From Saccharopolyspora endophytica (GTDB taxonomy: Bacteria; Actinomycetota; Actinomycetes; Mycobacteriales; Pseudonocardiaceae), in NCBI RefSeq assembly GCF_018070075.1, contig NZ_JAGPXE010000015.1, positions 1 to 64,000 on the forward strand: DNA of 64,000 nucleotides, given 5' to 3'. Shown piece after piece: positions 32,509-40,814 of this stretch. The first letter of the stretch is position 1. Each line of letters begins with the position of its first letter. The notes beneath the pieces were generated by a model, which saw only the letters and a program-made list of their open reading frames with translations, had not been told where the DNA came from and did not search any database. The translations under genes and the position numbers were made by a program.

Positions 32509-33500
32509 GCCTCCAGGCTAGTCAGCGCGGCGGCCAGCTGTCGCGCTGTCGAATCCCAGGTCGGCAGCTGATCGCGGCGGCGCAGCGCCGACTCGCGGAG
32601 CCGGGACCGGAAGTCCGGGTCGTCGGACCAGCGCCGCAGCGCGTCGGCGAGGGCCGCGGTGTCCCCGGGCGGCAGGAGCAGGCCCCCGTCGCCGAGCGCG
32701 TCCGGGACGGCGCTGGCGATCACCGGGATGCCGCGCGCCAGGGCTTCGGTGACGGCCATGCCGTAGGTCTCGGCGAGGGAGGGCTGCACGAGCAGGTCGG
32801 CGGCGGCGTAGGCGTCGGCGAGCTCCGCTCCGTGCAGCGGCCCGCGCCAGCGGACCCCCTCGTGGTGTTCGAGCAACCGCCGCACGCGGTCGGGATCGGG
32901 GGCCGGGCCGACGAAGTCACAGGTCAGCGGGAGGCCCGCGAGGGCTTCGACGAGCACGTCGTGGCCCTTGCGCGGTGTCAGCGACGCGACGCACAGCAGT
33001 CGTGACACCCCGTCGGTTCCGGGCACGAGCGCTGCGGGTTCGGTCCCCGGAGTTGCGGTGCGCACGCGGTGGAGACCGTGGTGGCGGGCGAGCCGCTGCG
33101 CGGCCTGCGGGCTCGTGGCGAGGACGAGGTCGGCGGCGCGCAGGGTCGCGCGCTCGGCGGTGTCCAGCCGCGCCGCGGTCGCCGGGTCGAGCCCGGTTTC
33201 CTCGGCCAGCGGCAGGTGCACCAGGACGGCCGTGCGCAGCCGGTCGGCGTGGGTGCCGAGGATTTCGGGAACACCGCAGGCCATGAGCCCGTCGATCAGC
33301 ACCGCTCCCCCGTCCGGCACTGCTGCGAGCACCTCGGCCAACCGCTCGCGCGCGTCGTCGCCGGGCTGCGGCCAGGTTCCCGCGATCTCCGTTTCGCGCA
33401 CGTCGAAGCCCAGCGCCGCCAGGCCCGCGGTGGCGTGGCGGTCGTAGACGGTGCCGCCGCTGGGCCGGTCGCCGGCGGTGACGACGAAGTGGAGTCTCAC
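32505..33500 (-). CDS. Glycosyltransferase family 4
   Basis: 331-aa GT-B glycosyltransferase. The C-terminal domain has the retaining GT4 features: LLCVASLTPRKGHDVLVEAL, the EX7E-like LAETYGMAVTEALARGIPVIAS and the donor-binding GGLLLPPGD. The N-terminus (MRLHFVVTAGDRPSGGTVYDR) is a Rossmann start. It overlaps both neighbours by 4 bases. It probably glycosylates the pathway product from a nucleotide sugar at the inner membrane face. Confidence 0.9.
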   Translation of the reverse strand: MRLHFVVTAGDRPSGGTVYDRHATAGLAALGFDVRETEIAGTWPQPGDDARERLAEVLAAVPDGGAVLIDGLMACGVPEILGTHADRLRTAVLVHLPLAEETGLDPATAARLDTAERATLRAADLVLATSPQAAQRLARHHGLHRVRTATPGTEPAALVPGTDGVSRLLCVASLTPRKGHDVLVEALAGLPLTCDFVGPAPDPDRVRRLLEHHEGVRWRGPLHGAELADAYAAADLLVQPSLAETYGMAVTEALARGIPVIASAVPDALGDGGLLLPPGDTAALADALRRWSDDPDFRSRLRESALRRRDQLPTWDSTARQLAAALTSLEA

Positions 33501-33895
33501 AGCGCGCGCTCGTAGCCGGCCCAGGCCACGTGCGATTCGTGCAGCGCGACGCGCAGGCCGCTGAGCCCGCGCGCGGATTCGCCGAGGGCTCCCTCGTGGA
33601 CGCGGTCGGCGATGCGATCGGCGATGACCTTCGCCAGGAACTCCGTCGAGGTGTTGACCCCGGCGAACTCCGGTTCCTCGTCGAGGTTGCGGTAGTTCAG
33701 CCCGGCCAGCACCTCGCCGAGCTGGTCGGTGGCGCGTCCGATGTCGACGACGATGTTGTCGGCGTCCAGCTCCTCGCGGGTGAACGTCGCGTCCACCACG
33801 AACGTCGCGCCGTGCAGGCGTTGCGCGGGACCGAAGACCTCGCCCCGGAAGCTGTGGGCGATCATCACGTGGTCACGAACCGTCACGGTGAACAA
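33497..33895 (-). CDS. PTPS/QueD-fold protein with altered active site
   Basis: 132-aa member of the 6-pyruvoyl-tetrahydropterin synthase / 6-carboxytetrahydropterin synthase fold. H14 (IAHSF) and H28 (RLHGATF) match two zinc ligands of E. coli QueD. The third, His33 of HGH, is A30; the catalytic Cys27 position is A24; the Asp70-His71 pair is N67-Y68. Only the pterin-anchoring Glu (E120) remains. It is unlikely to make carboxytetrahydropterin and may act on a related GTP-derived compound. The TTG at 33895 was chosen because GGAGG lies 5 bases upstream. It starts the PTPS-GT-MT-membrane protein operon. Confidence 0.85.
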   Translation of the reverse strand: MFTVTVRDHVMIAHSFRGEVFGPAQRLHGATFVVDATFTREELDADNIVVDIGRATDQLGEVLAGLNYRNLDEEPEFAGVNTSTEFLAKVIADRIADRVHEGALGESARGLSGLRVALHESHVAWAGYERAL

Positions 33896-33923
33896 GGTGA
33901 CCTCCGGTGGTCTGCCGGTTACT

Positions 33924-33937
33924 GTCGAGACTTCGAC
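33924..33937. promoter_or_regulatory. Small palindrome in the divergent PTPS / ribA-like promoter
   Basis: GTCGA-gact-TCGAC is a perfect 5-base inverted repeat in the 82-base gap between the two divergent starts. It is placed to influence both sides of the locus, but the evidence is only positional. Confidence 0.3.
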
Positions 33938-33977
33938 CGAGCGTAATGACTGCTGGACCAGGTGACGAGAGGACCGG

Positions 33978-34622
33978 ATGCACGAGCGAGCCACCAGGCG
34001 CGAGGACACCATCCGTGACGAGGACGTCGCCGAATCGCAGTTGGCGACGCGACGCGCGAACTTCCGCTGCATCGCCTTCCGCGACCCGGTCGACGGGGTC
34101 GAGCACCTGGCGCTGGTCCTCGGTTCGGCGAGCGAGGACGTGCTGGTGCGGATCCACTCGGAATGCCTGACCGGCGATGTCTTCAGGGCGCTGCGCTGCG
34201 AGTGCGGTGATCAGCTCCGCCTCGCCCTGGACCGGATCGCCGACGAGGGCTCCGGGGTGCTGGTCTACCTGCGCGGGCAGGAGGGGCGCGGGATCGGTCT
34301 GGTGGCGAAGGTGCGCACCCAGGTGCTGCAGGACTCGCGGGGACTGGACACCGTGGACTCGGCGACCGCCCTCGGCTATCCCGTCGACACCCGCGACTAC
34401 GGCCCGGCGGCGAGGCTCCTCCGGCGGCTCGGGGTGCGCTCGGTCCGGCTGCTGTCGAACAACCCGGACAAGGTCGACGCGCTGGAGACCTCCGGCATCG
34501 CCGTCGTGCGACGCCTTCCGCTGCTGGCACCGGCCAACGAGCACAACCTCGGCTACCTCACCGCCAAGCGCGACCGGCTCGCCCACGACCTGCCGCACAT
34601 CGCCGCGCACGTCATGGAGTGA
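33978..34622 (+). CDS. ribA: GTP cyclohydrolase II homologue
   Basis: 214-aa stand-alone RibA-like enzyme that opens GTP to a diaminopyrimidine. Zinc cysteines C63, C74 and C76 lie in SECLTGDVFRALRCECG; YLRGQEGRGIGL and LLSNNPDKVDAL are the nucleotide motifs. The position of E. coli Tyr105 (KIRAYALQ) is Q115 here (KVRTQVLQ). From memory, a Tyr-to-Met change in a Streptomyces paralogue alters the product to the formylated pyrimidine, so the product here may differ from standard RibA. No ribB, ribE or ribH is near, which argues for a specialised pathway rather than riboflavin supply. Its stop abuts that of the convergent MFS gene. Confidence 0.9.
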   Translation: MHERATRREDTIRDEDVAESQLATRRANFRCIAFRDPVDGVEHLALVLGSASEDVLVRIHSECLTGDVFRALRCECGDQLRLALDRIADEGSGVLVYLRGQEGRGIGLVAKVRTQVLQDSRGLDTVDSATALGYPVDTRDYGPAARLLRRLGVRSVRLLSNNPDKVDALETSGIAVVRRLPLLAPANEHNLGYLTAKRDRLAHDLPHIAAHVME

Positions 34623-36098
34623 TCAGCGCGCCCGCCACGGGCCGCCGCGCGCCAGCGACAGGACGAATCCCGCCAGCGCCGCGAGCCCCGTAGCGGCCGC
34701 GGCCACCGCGAAACCGGTGCGCACGGCCGGGTCGTCGGCGTCCGCCGCGTAGGAGGCCACGCCGGAGGAGCCCAGCCAGGTGGTCAGGATCAGCAGCGCG
34801 ACGGCGGTTCCGGCGGCCTGGGCGCTGTTGAACAGCATCGAGCGGATCCCGTTGGCCACCGCCCGGCGGTCGCTGCTGACACCGGCCATGATCGCGCCGG
34901 TGTTGGGGGCGGTGAACAGCCCCGTTCCGCCTCCGATGAGGCCCAGCCACAACGCCATCAGCACCAGCGGCGCACCGGGCGTCGCCAGCTGGCCGGCCAG
35001 GCCGGCGGTGCCGAGCACGACCAGCAGCGCGCCGAGGCTGGAGAGGGTGCGCGCCGACCACCGCGAGGACAGCCGTCCGCTCAGCGGCGCGCACAGCATC
35101 ATCAGCAGCGCCAGCGGCATCACCACGAAGCCGGCCTCCAGCGCCGTGCGGTGCTCGACCATCTGCTGGTGCAGGCCCACCAGGACCACGACTCCGGCGC
35201 GGCAGAAGGAGTTGAAGAACGCGGCCCCGTACGCCTGGCCGCGCCCGGGGCGGCGGACCAGCTGGAAGTCCAGCAGCGGAGCCGAGATCCGCAGCTCCAC
35301 CAGCACGAACGCCGTCAGCAGCGCGATGCCCAGCAGGATCGCCCCCGGCACCCGGAGGTCGGTCGCGCCCCACGGCCCGATGCGGTTGATACCGAACAGC
35401 AGCACGGCCAGGCCCGCGCTGGAGAGCACCGCTCCAGCGACGTCGAAGCGCTCCCGCGGTCCGCGTGCGCGCGGGATCTTCGGCAGCAGCTTCGCAGCCA
35501 GCACGACGGCGAGGATTCCGATGGGCACGTTGACCAGGAACAGCGCGTGCCAGTCGGCGAAGGTCACCAGCAGCCCGCCCAGCGCCGGGCCGATCATCTG
35601 GGCGATCGACGCGGCGGTGATGTTCAGGCTCAGGCCGCGCACGAGGCGGTCCGGCGGGAAGACGTCGGTGAGGATCGCGGTCGTGTTGGTGACGGTGGTG
35701 GCCGCCGCGATGCCCTGCAGCACCCGCAGCACGATGAGCGCGGTGGCGTTGGGCGCGAGGGCGCACAGCAGGCTGATCACGGTGAAGCTCACGAGACCGG
35801 CGAGGTAGATCGTCCGCCGCCCCAGCATGTCGGAGATGCGGCTGAACACCAGGATCGACGCGGTGTTGCTGAGCATGAACGCCACCAGGAACCAGTCGGC
35901 GGTGGCAGCGGGGACCTGGAAGGACGCCGACAGAGCGGGCAGCGCCAGGTTCAGCGAAGTGGCGTTGACCAGCACCAGCATCAACCCGAGCGTGGTCACC
36001 CCGAGCGCCCGCCGACACCGACGACGAACCTCCCGCTCGTCCTCCGCCTGTGGAACCGCCGCATCGCGTCCACTCGCGTCCTGTCCGCGCCTGGTCAC
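34623..36098 (-). CDS. MFS drug/metabolite exporter (DHA2, EmrB/QacA type)
   Basis: 491-aa membrane protein with about 14 helices. It shows the DHA2 pattern: LNLALPALSASFQVPAA in helix 1, a SDMLGRRTIYLAG loop and a central VLQGIAAATTVTNT motif. Relatives export drugs and secondary metabolites by proton antiport. An N-terminal basic and acidic cytosolic stretch of ~30 residues precedes the first helix. The GTG at 36098 has GAAGGAG 8 bases upstream. It could export the product of the neighbouring pterin-like locus, but its orientation makes it a separate transcript. Confidence 0.88.
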   Translation of the reverse strand: MTRRGQDASGRDAAVPQAEDEREVRRRCRRALGVTTLGLMLVLVNATSLNLALPALSASFQVPAATADWFLVAFMLSNTASILVFSRISDMLGRRTIYLAGLVSFTVISLLCALAPNATALIVLRVLQGIAAATTVTNTTAILTDVFPPDRLVRGLSLNITAASIAQMIGPALGGLLVTFADWHALFLVNVPIGILAVVLAAKLLPKIPRARGPRERFDVAGAVLSSAGLAVLLFGINRIGPWGATDLRVPGAILLGIALLTAFVLVELRISAPLLDFQLVRRPGRGQAYGAAFFNSFCRAGVVVLVGLHQQMVEHRTALEAGFVVMPLALLMMLCAPLSGRLSSRWSARTLSSLGALLVVLGTAGLAGQLATPGAPLVLMALWLGLIGGGTGLFTAPNTGAIMAGVSSDRRAVANGIRSMLFNSAQAAGTAVALLILTTWLGSSGVASYAADADDPAVRTGFAVAAAATGLAALAGFVLSLARGGPWRAR

Positions 36099-36171
36099 GA
36101 TCAGCACTCCTTCGGGTCTAAAGCATCCTAACCCTCCTCCCGATTCATCCTGGTCACGGTCATCTCCTGGT

Positions 36172-36230
36172 GGCGGTCCCGGTCCGAACCGTCCGCGATC
36201 GACGTCCGGTCAGCTCGGACCGGAACCGCC
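36172..36230. terminator. Paired copies of repeat family 2 past the sulfotransferase stop
   Basis: On the minus strand 36172-36200 reads GCGGACGGTTCGGACCGGGA plus flanks; 36201-36230 carries the same GGACCGGAACCGCC half on the + strand, so the two face each other. They begin a few bases past the ASST stop at 36236 and probably end its transcript before the MFS gene. Confidence 0.5.
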
Positions 36231-36235
36231 CTCCC

Positions 36236-37732
36236 TCACGCCACTGCTACTGCTGCGGACCTTCCGAGCACCGCTCCGCTTGCGTCGAGGGCTTCCACCG
36301 CTGCGAAGGCGTGGGGGCCCTGGACGTCGATCTTGGTTTCGAAGCCGGCCTTGGGGGCGTCGAGGACCGGGGTGAGGTCCTGCTCGTCCGGGCCCGCGAG
36401 GACTCGCCAGCCGGTCACCTCGGTGGCGCCGTTCCAGCTGGCGTAAACGCTGGTCACGCCGTCACCCGGCTTCCCGGCGACCGCCGGGGCATCGGTGGGC
36501 TTGCCGACCCACTGGGCGCGGTAGGCGCGGTAGGAGCCCATCGACTCCGCGAAGCGGCCGTGGAACAGCACCTCGTTGTTCGGGCCGAACTCGCTGAAGT
36601 ACGGCTTGCCGCCCCAGCCCACGAACATGTGCCCGTTGGGCAGCATCTGGGCGTTGCCCTGGTTGGGCGCCAGCAGGCCCTCCGGGCTCTCCGCGCTGCG
36701 CAGCAGCGTCGCGGTCTTGGCCGACTCGTCGACGTTGAGCGTCATGCCGCGCGACTTGCCGCGCCCTGCCGCGTCGGCGTTGTCGAACAGGCTGATCGAA
36801 CCGTCGGCGTGCCGGCGGACGTCGTGCTGCCAGGCGAACGCCGCGTCGTCGCCCATCGTGAAATCGCTCTTGCGCCCGCACAGCCGCCACTTCACGTCGC
36901 CGTTGCGGCGGTCGATGCGGTAGACGGCGTGCGTGCAGCGCGCCGAGATCAGCAGCGCGTCGCCGTCCTCGCAGATCGCGTTGAGGTGGATGTAGTCGTG
37001 GAACGCCTCCGGGTCCTTGGGGACCGGGTAGAACGACTCGTCCAGGCCGACGTGCTCCAGGCTGTTCCACTCGAAGACCAGCTCACCGGAGGCGATGTCG
37101 ATCTCCTGCACGACGTTCTCGAGGACCTTCGAGTTCGGCTGCCCGCCAACGGGAGTCGTGTCCACCCGCACCTCGCGGTAGGCGATCAGCAGGGCCGTTC
37201 CCTGCGGGGTGATGATGAACTCGTGCAGGTCACCGGTCAGCCCGTTGACCGGGGCGACTTCGGCGATGCGGGTGTAGGTCTCGTCCAGGAGCACGAACTT
37301 GCCGTGGCCGAACCCGGGCGGCACCACGACCTTGCCCTCCCAGAACGTCAGAACCGGTTTCCCCTGGTACTGCTGGACCTTCAGGTCGAAGTTCACGCCC
37401 TCGGTCGCGGGGCCGAACCAGACGGCCTGCCCGGTGTCGTCCATCAGCATCGAACCCGGCTGGATGGGCGCGCGCGGAGCGGGCGCGTTGACGTCCATCG
37501 TGCTCGCACCCGTGGGCGTGAGCAGCACGTGCCCCGGCTCGGTGCCCGCCGCGGGGGTGATGATCTCCATCAGCGGCGGGTGCAGGTCCGGACGGCTGAC
37601 CAGGTCAGCGCCCAGCACACCGGCGGACGACCGGGGCGCGGCCTGCGCCGTGCCCGATAACGCCGCGGGCACCAGCGGCGCCGCGGCCAGCATCCGCAGC
37701 ACCGATCTGCGGTCCAACTTGTTGGCGGACAT
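36236..37732 (-). CDS. Secreted arylsulfotransferase (ASST) family protein
   Basis: 498-aa Tat-exported protein (LDRRSVLRMLAAAPLVPAAL signal). The body is a beta-propeller of the arylsulfotransferase family, with HEFIITPQGTALLIAYR, DYIHLNAICEDGDALLISAR and AFAWQHDVRRHADGSISLFDN. The His-rich motifs fit the catalytic histidine of PAPS-independent ASSTs, which pass sulfate from one phenol to another outside the cell. GAGGAG precedes the ATG. It stands 223 bases after a P-loop sulfotransferase and the PAPS-making operon, which suggests a shared sulfation theme. Confidence 0.85.
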   Translation of the reverse strand: MSANKLDRRSVLRMLAAAPLVPAALSGTAQAAPRSSAGVLGADLVSRPDLHPPLMEIITPAAGTEPGHVLLTPTGASTMDVNAPAPRAPIQPGSMLMDDTGQAVWFGPATEGVNFDLKVQQYQGKPVLTFWEGKVVVPPGFGHGKFVLLDETYTRIAEVAPVNGLTGDLHEFIITPQGTALLIAYREVRVDTTPVGGQPNSKVLENVVQEIDIASGELVFEWNSLEHVGLDESFYPVPKDPEAFHDYIHLNAICEDGDALLISARCTHAVYRIDRRNGDVKWRLCGRKSDFTMGDDAAFAWQHDVRRHADGSISLFDNADAAGRGKSRGMTLNVDESAKTATLLRSAESPEGLLAPNQGNAQMLPNGHMFVGWGGKPYFSEFGPNNEVLFHGRFAESMGSYRAYRAQWVGKPTDAPAVAGKPGDGVTSVYASWNGATEVTGWRVLAGPDEQDLTPVLDAPKAGFETKIDVQGPHAFAAVEALDASGAVLGRSAAVAVA

Positions 37733-37900
37733 AGGTCTCCTCGACGAGGCTCGAACTGTTCATGTGTGCGGCGAAGCCGCTGTTCCAGGTGTGGGACTCA
37801 GCCCGCACCGCCGCGGGTTCGCCAGCGGTTTCGTGGCGAGTACGCCGCGACGCCGTGTATTGGCATACATCAGGAGTGGCGCACGGAGACCACGAAGCCG

Positions 37901-37925
37901 CTCAGGTTCCGCTACCCGCACCGCA
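37901..37925 (-). repeat. Post-stop repeat family 1, copy B
   Basis: On the minus strand GGTGCGGGTAGCGGAACC begins about 31 bases past the sulfotransferase stop at 37956. It is identical in core to copy C and one base off copy A. The rest of 37733-37955 holds no gene. Confidence 0.75.
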
Positions 37926-37955
37926 AAGCAAAGCAATATCCTCGAGCAGTTGTGG

Positions 37956-38612
37956 TCAGGATTCGAATGGTGAGGTGAACTTGCCCTCCCGCTGGGTCTT
38001 CTCGACGAGGTCGCGGATCGAGCCGGAGTCGTTGACGTGCGGGAAGGCCTGCCCGGGGACCGGGACGCCGAGGAACTCGCACAGCCGCTCCCAGCCCTCG
38101 CCGACCTTGTAGACCAGCAGCCGGTCGGCCGGGACGGCTTCCTGCACGGCGGCGTTGTGGGCCTCGAAGACCTTGATGGCGTGCTCGCGGTCGTCGAAGC
38201 GGCCGTCGAAGGTTCCGTTCCAGATCATCCGCTCTATGGTCGGCCGCATCCTGGTGCTGAAGTCGTCGTCGGACGGCGGCTCCTGCACGAACTGGTAGAT
38301 GGTGTTGAAAACGCTGTCGTACCAGCGCTCCGGGTCGCGCACGGTGAGCAGCACCTTGGCGTCCGGGTAGAAGTCCATGAGCTCGCGCCAGAACGTGCAG
38401 CCCGGCCAGTCCACGGTGGACTCGAAGCCGCCGAGCACGGTCTCCCAGTCGTCGACCTCCCCGTCCAGGGCGCGGTCCCAGTCCTTCGCGCGTTCGGGCT
38501 GCGCGATGACCTCGAACATGTGGTAGCACGGCGCGAAGCCGAGGTGCTCCAGCGCCGCCTTCATCGACGCGGTTCCGGTCCGGCCGAAACCGGCTCCGAT
38601 GATCTTGACCAT
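37956..38612 (-). CDS. PAPS-dependent sulfotransferase
   Basis: 218-aa P-loop sulfotransferase of the small cytosolic bacterial type. The 5'-phosphosulfate loop is GAGFGRTGTASMKAAL at residues 6-21 and the 3'-phosphate motif is VLLTVRDPERWYDS. An aromatic-rich substrate region follows. It lies 31 bases downstream of cysN on the same strand, so it is almost certainly co-transcribed with the genes that make its sulfate donor. The acceptor is unknown. Confidence 0.88.
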   Translation of the reverse strand: MVKIIGAGFGRTGTASMKAALEHLGFAPCYHMFEVIAQPERAKDWDRALDGEVDDWETVLGGFESTVDWPGCTFWRELMDFYPDAKVLLTVRDPERWYDSVFNTIYQFVQEPPSDDDFSTRMRPTIERMIWNGTFDGRFDDREHAIKVFEAHNAAVQEAVPADRLLVYKVGEGWERLCEFLGVPVPGQAFPHVNDSGSIRDLVEKTQREGKFTSPFES

Positions 38613-38643
38613 TGTCGCTCCTTCGTCGTGCTGTTCGGGTCTT

Positions 38644-39912
38644 TCAGCGAGCGTCGGTGATCAGGACGGCACCGACCGTCGCATGGCTGGACTCGTCGAT
38701 GAGCACCGCTCCCCCGGTGAACCTGTTGCGCTCGTAGGGATCGCAGAACACCGGTTGCGCGAGCCGCACGGTGATCTCGCCGATGTCGTTGAGCTCCAGC
38801 GACTCGGCCGGCCCGCGCTCCAGGGTGGTGACGTCGAGCCGTTCGCGGACCTCGGTGACGATCGCCTTGACCACGCGGGTGGTGTGCTTGAGCAGCAACC
38901 GGGTGCCAGGGGTGAGCGGGGCCTTCGGCGACATCCAGCACACCGAGGCCGTCAGCTCCTCGGCCGCGGTCGGGGGTTGGTCGACCGCGCAGAGCAGGTC
39001 GCCGCGGCCGACGTCGATGTTCTCGGCCAACCGCAACGCCACCGACTGCGGTGCCCGACCGCGTTCCAGCTCCCCGTCGGCGGTGTCGACGGCGACCACG
39101 CGGCTGCGCATCCCGGAGGGCAGGTGCAGCACCTCCTCGCCGGGTGCGATCGATCCGCCCGCGATCTGGCCCGCGTAACCCCGGTAGTCCTGCTCCTGCG
39201 CGCGGATCGCGTACTGCACCGGCAGCCGGAACAGGCCCGTCTCGTCGACGACCTCGACCTGCTCCAGGTGCTCCAGCAGCGACGGCCCGTCGTACCAGGG
39301 CATCGCCGCGGAGCGGTCCACGACGTTGTCGCCGCGCAGCGCCGAGATCGGGATGGCGGTGACCTCGCGCAGGTTCAGCCGCTCGGTGAACGCCGCGAAC
39401 TCCTCAGTGATGGCGCGGAAGACGGACTCGTCGTAGTCGACCAGGTCCATCTTGTTCACCGCCAGGACCAGCTGCGGCACGCGCAGCAGACCGGCCAGCA
39501 CCGCGTGCCTGCGGCTCTGCTCGGTCAGCCCGTTGCGGGCGTCGACGAGCACGATCGCCAGGTCCGCGGTGGAGGCGCCGGTGACCATGTTGCGGGTGTA
39601 CTGGGCGTGGCCGGGCGTGTCGGCGATGATGAACGCCCGCCGCGCGGTCTCGAAGTAGCGGTGCGCGACGTCGATGGTGATGCCCTGCTCGCGCTCGGCG
39701 CGCAGCCCGTCGGTGAGCATGGCCAGGTCGAGCTGCTCGTCCCCGCGCTCCTTGCTGGCCACCTCCAGCTGTTCGAGCTGGTCGGCCAGCAGCGACTTGG
39801 AATCGTGCAGCAGCCGCCCGATCAGGGTCGACTTGCCGTCGTCGACGGCGCCCGCGGTGGCGAAGCGCAGCAGGCTGTCGGCCGGGGCGAAGACCGGTTC
39901 GGTGGTGGTCAT
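38644..39912 (-). CDS. cysN: Sulfate adenylyltransferase subunit 1 (GTPase)
   Basis: 422-aa GTPase that couples GTP hydrolysis to APS formation by CysD. G1 is GAVDDGKST, G3 is DTPGH and G4 is NKMD, followed by two EF-Tu-like beta barrels. No APS-kinase domain is fused, which fits a separate CysC. The ATG at 39912 overlaps the cysD stop (TGATG). Confidence 0.95.
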   Translation of the reverse strand: MTTTEPVFAPADSLLRFATAGAVDDGKSTLIGRLLHDSKSLLADQLEQLEVASKERGDEQLDLAMLTDGLRAEREQGITIDVAHRYFETARRAFIIADTPGHAQYTRNMVTGASTADLAIVLVDARNGLTEQSRRHAVLAGLLRVPQLVLAVNKMDLVDYDESVFRAITEEFAAFTERLNLREVTAIPISALRGDNVVDRSAAMPWYDGPSLLEHLEQVEVVDETGLFRLPVQYAIRAQEQDYRGYAGQIAGGSIAPGEEVLHLPSGMRSRVVAVDTADGELERGRAPQSVALRLAENIDVGRGDLLCAVDQPPTAAEELTASVCWMSPKAPLTPGTRLLLKHTTRVVKAIVTEVRERLDVTTLERGPAESLELNDIGEITVRLAQPVFCDPYERNRFTGGAVLIDESSHATVGAVLITDAR

Positions 39913-40814
39913 CAGAAGTATCCCTCCCGCTTGCGGTCCTCCATCGCCGCCGCGCTGGTGCGGTCGTCGGCGCGGGTCTGGCCGCGCTCGGAGATCCTGG
40001 TCGCGGCGATCTCGGCGATCACCTCGGACACCGTCGCCGCCGTCGACTCCACGGCACCGGTGCAGGTCATGTCGCCGACGGTGCGGAACCGCACGGACCG
40101 CTCGACCAGCTGCTCGTCGGCTCCGCGCAGCAGGAACGGGTTGTCGGCCAGCAGCATCCCGTCGCGCTCGAAGACCTTGCGGTTGTGGGCGAAGTACAGC
40201 GACGGCAGCTCGACGTCCTCGTGGTCGATGTAGGTCCAGACGTCGCGCTCGGTCCAGTTCGACAGCGGGAAGGCGCGCACGTTCTCGCCGGGGTGGATCA
40301 GCCCGTTGTAGAGGTTCCACAGCTCGGGGCGCTGGTTGCGCGGATCCCACTGGCCGAAGGTGTCGCGGAAGGAGAGCATGCGCTCCTTGGCTCGGGCGCG
40401 TTCCTCGTCCCGGCGGGCGCCGCCGAACAGCGCGTCGAAGCGGTGCTCGGCGATGGCTTCCAGCAGCGAGGCCGTCTGCAGCCGGTTGCGGCTGGTCAGG
40501 CCCTCGGGTTCGGTGGTGCGTCCGGCGTCGATGGACTCCTGCACCGAGGCGACCACCAGGCGCACGCCGAGTTCGGCGGCGCGGCGGTCCCGGAAGTCGA
40601 GGACTTCCTCGAAGTTGTGCCCGGTGTCGACGTGCAGCACGGGGAACGGGATCGGCGCCGGGGCGAACGCCTTCTCCGCGAGCTTGAGCAGCACGGCGGA
40701 GTCCTTGCCGCCGGAGAACAGCAGCGCAGGGCGGTCGCGCTCGGCGACCACCTCGCGGATGAGGTGCACCGCCTCGGATTCCAGTACGTCCAGACGAGAC
40801 AGCCCGGCGGGCAT
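39912..40814 (-). CDS. cysD: Sulfate adenylyltransferase subunit 2
   Basis: 300-aa PP-loop ATP pyrophosphatase that adenylates sulfate. The PP-motif is LLFSGGKDSAVLLKL; HVDTGHNFEEVLDFRD, FGGARRDEERARAKER and the C-terminal DRKREGYF are classic CysD. It overlaps cysQ and cysN by one base on each side. Confidence 0.96.
   Translation of the reverse strand: MPAGLSRLDVLESEAVHLIREVVAERDRPALLFSGGKDSAVLLKLAEKAFAPAPIPFPVLHVDTGHNFEEVLDFRDRRAAELGVRLVVASVQESIDAGRTTEPEGLTSRNRLQTASLLEAIAEHRFDALFGGARRDEERARAKERMLSFRDTFGQWDPRNQRPELWNLYNGLIHPGENVRAFPLSNWTERDVWTYIDHEDVELPSLYFAHNRKVFERDGMLLADNPFLLRGADEQLVERSVRFRTVGDMTCTGAVESTAATVSEVIAEIAATRISERGQTRADDRTSAAAMEDRKREGYF

Noticed and set aside
33978..34622. Housekeeping riboflavin operon
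   Set aside because: Only the ribA and ribD-reductase homologues are present; ribB, ribE and ribH are absent and the neighbours are transferases, so a specialised pathway is more likely.
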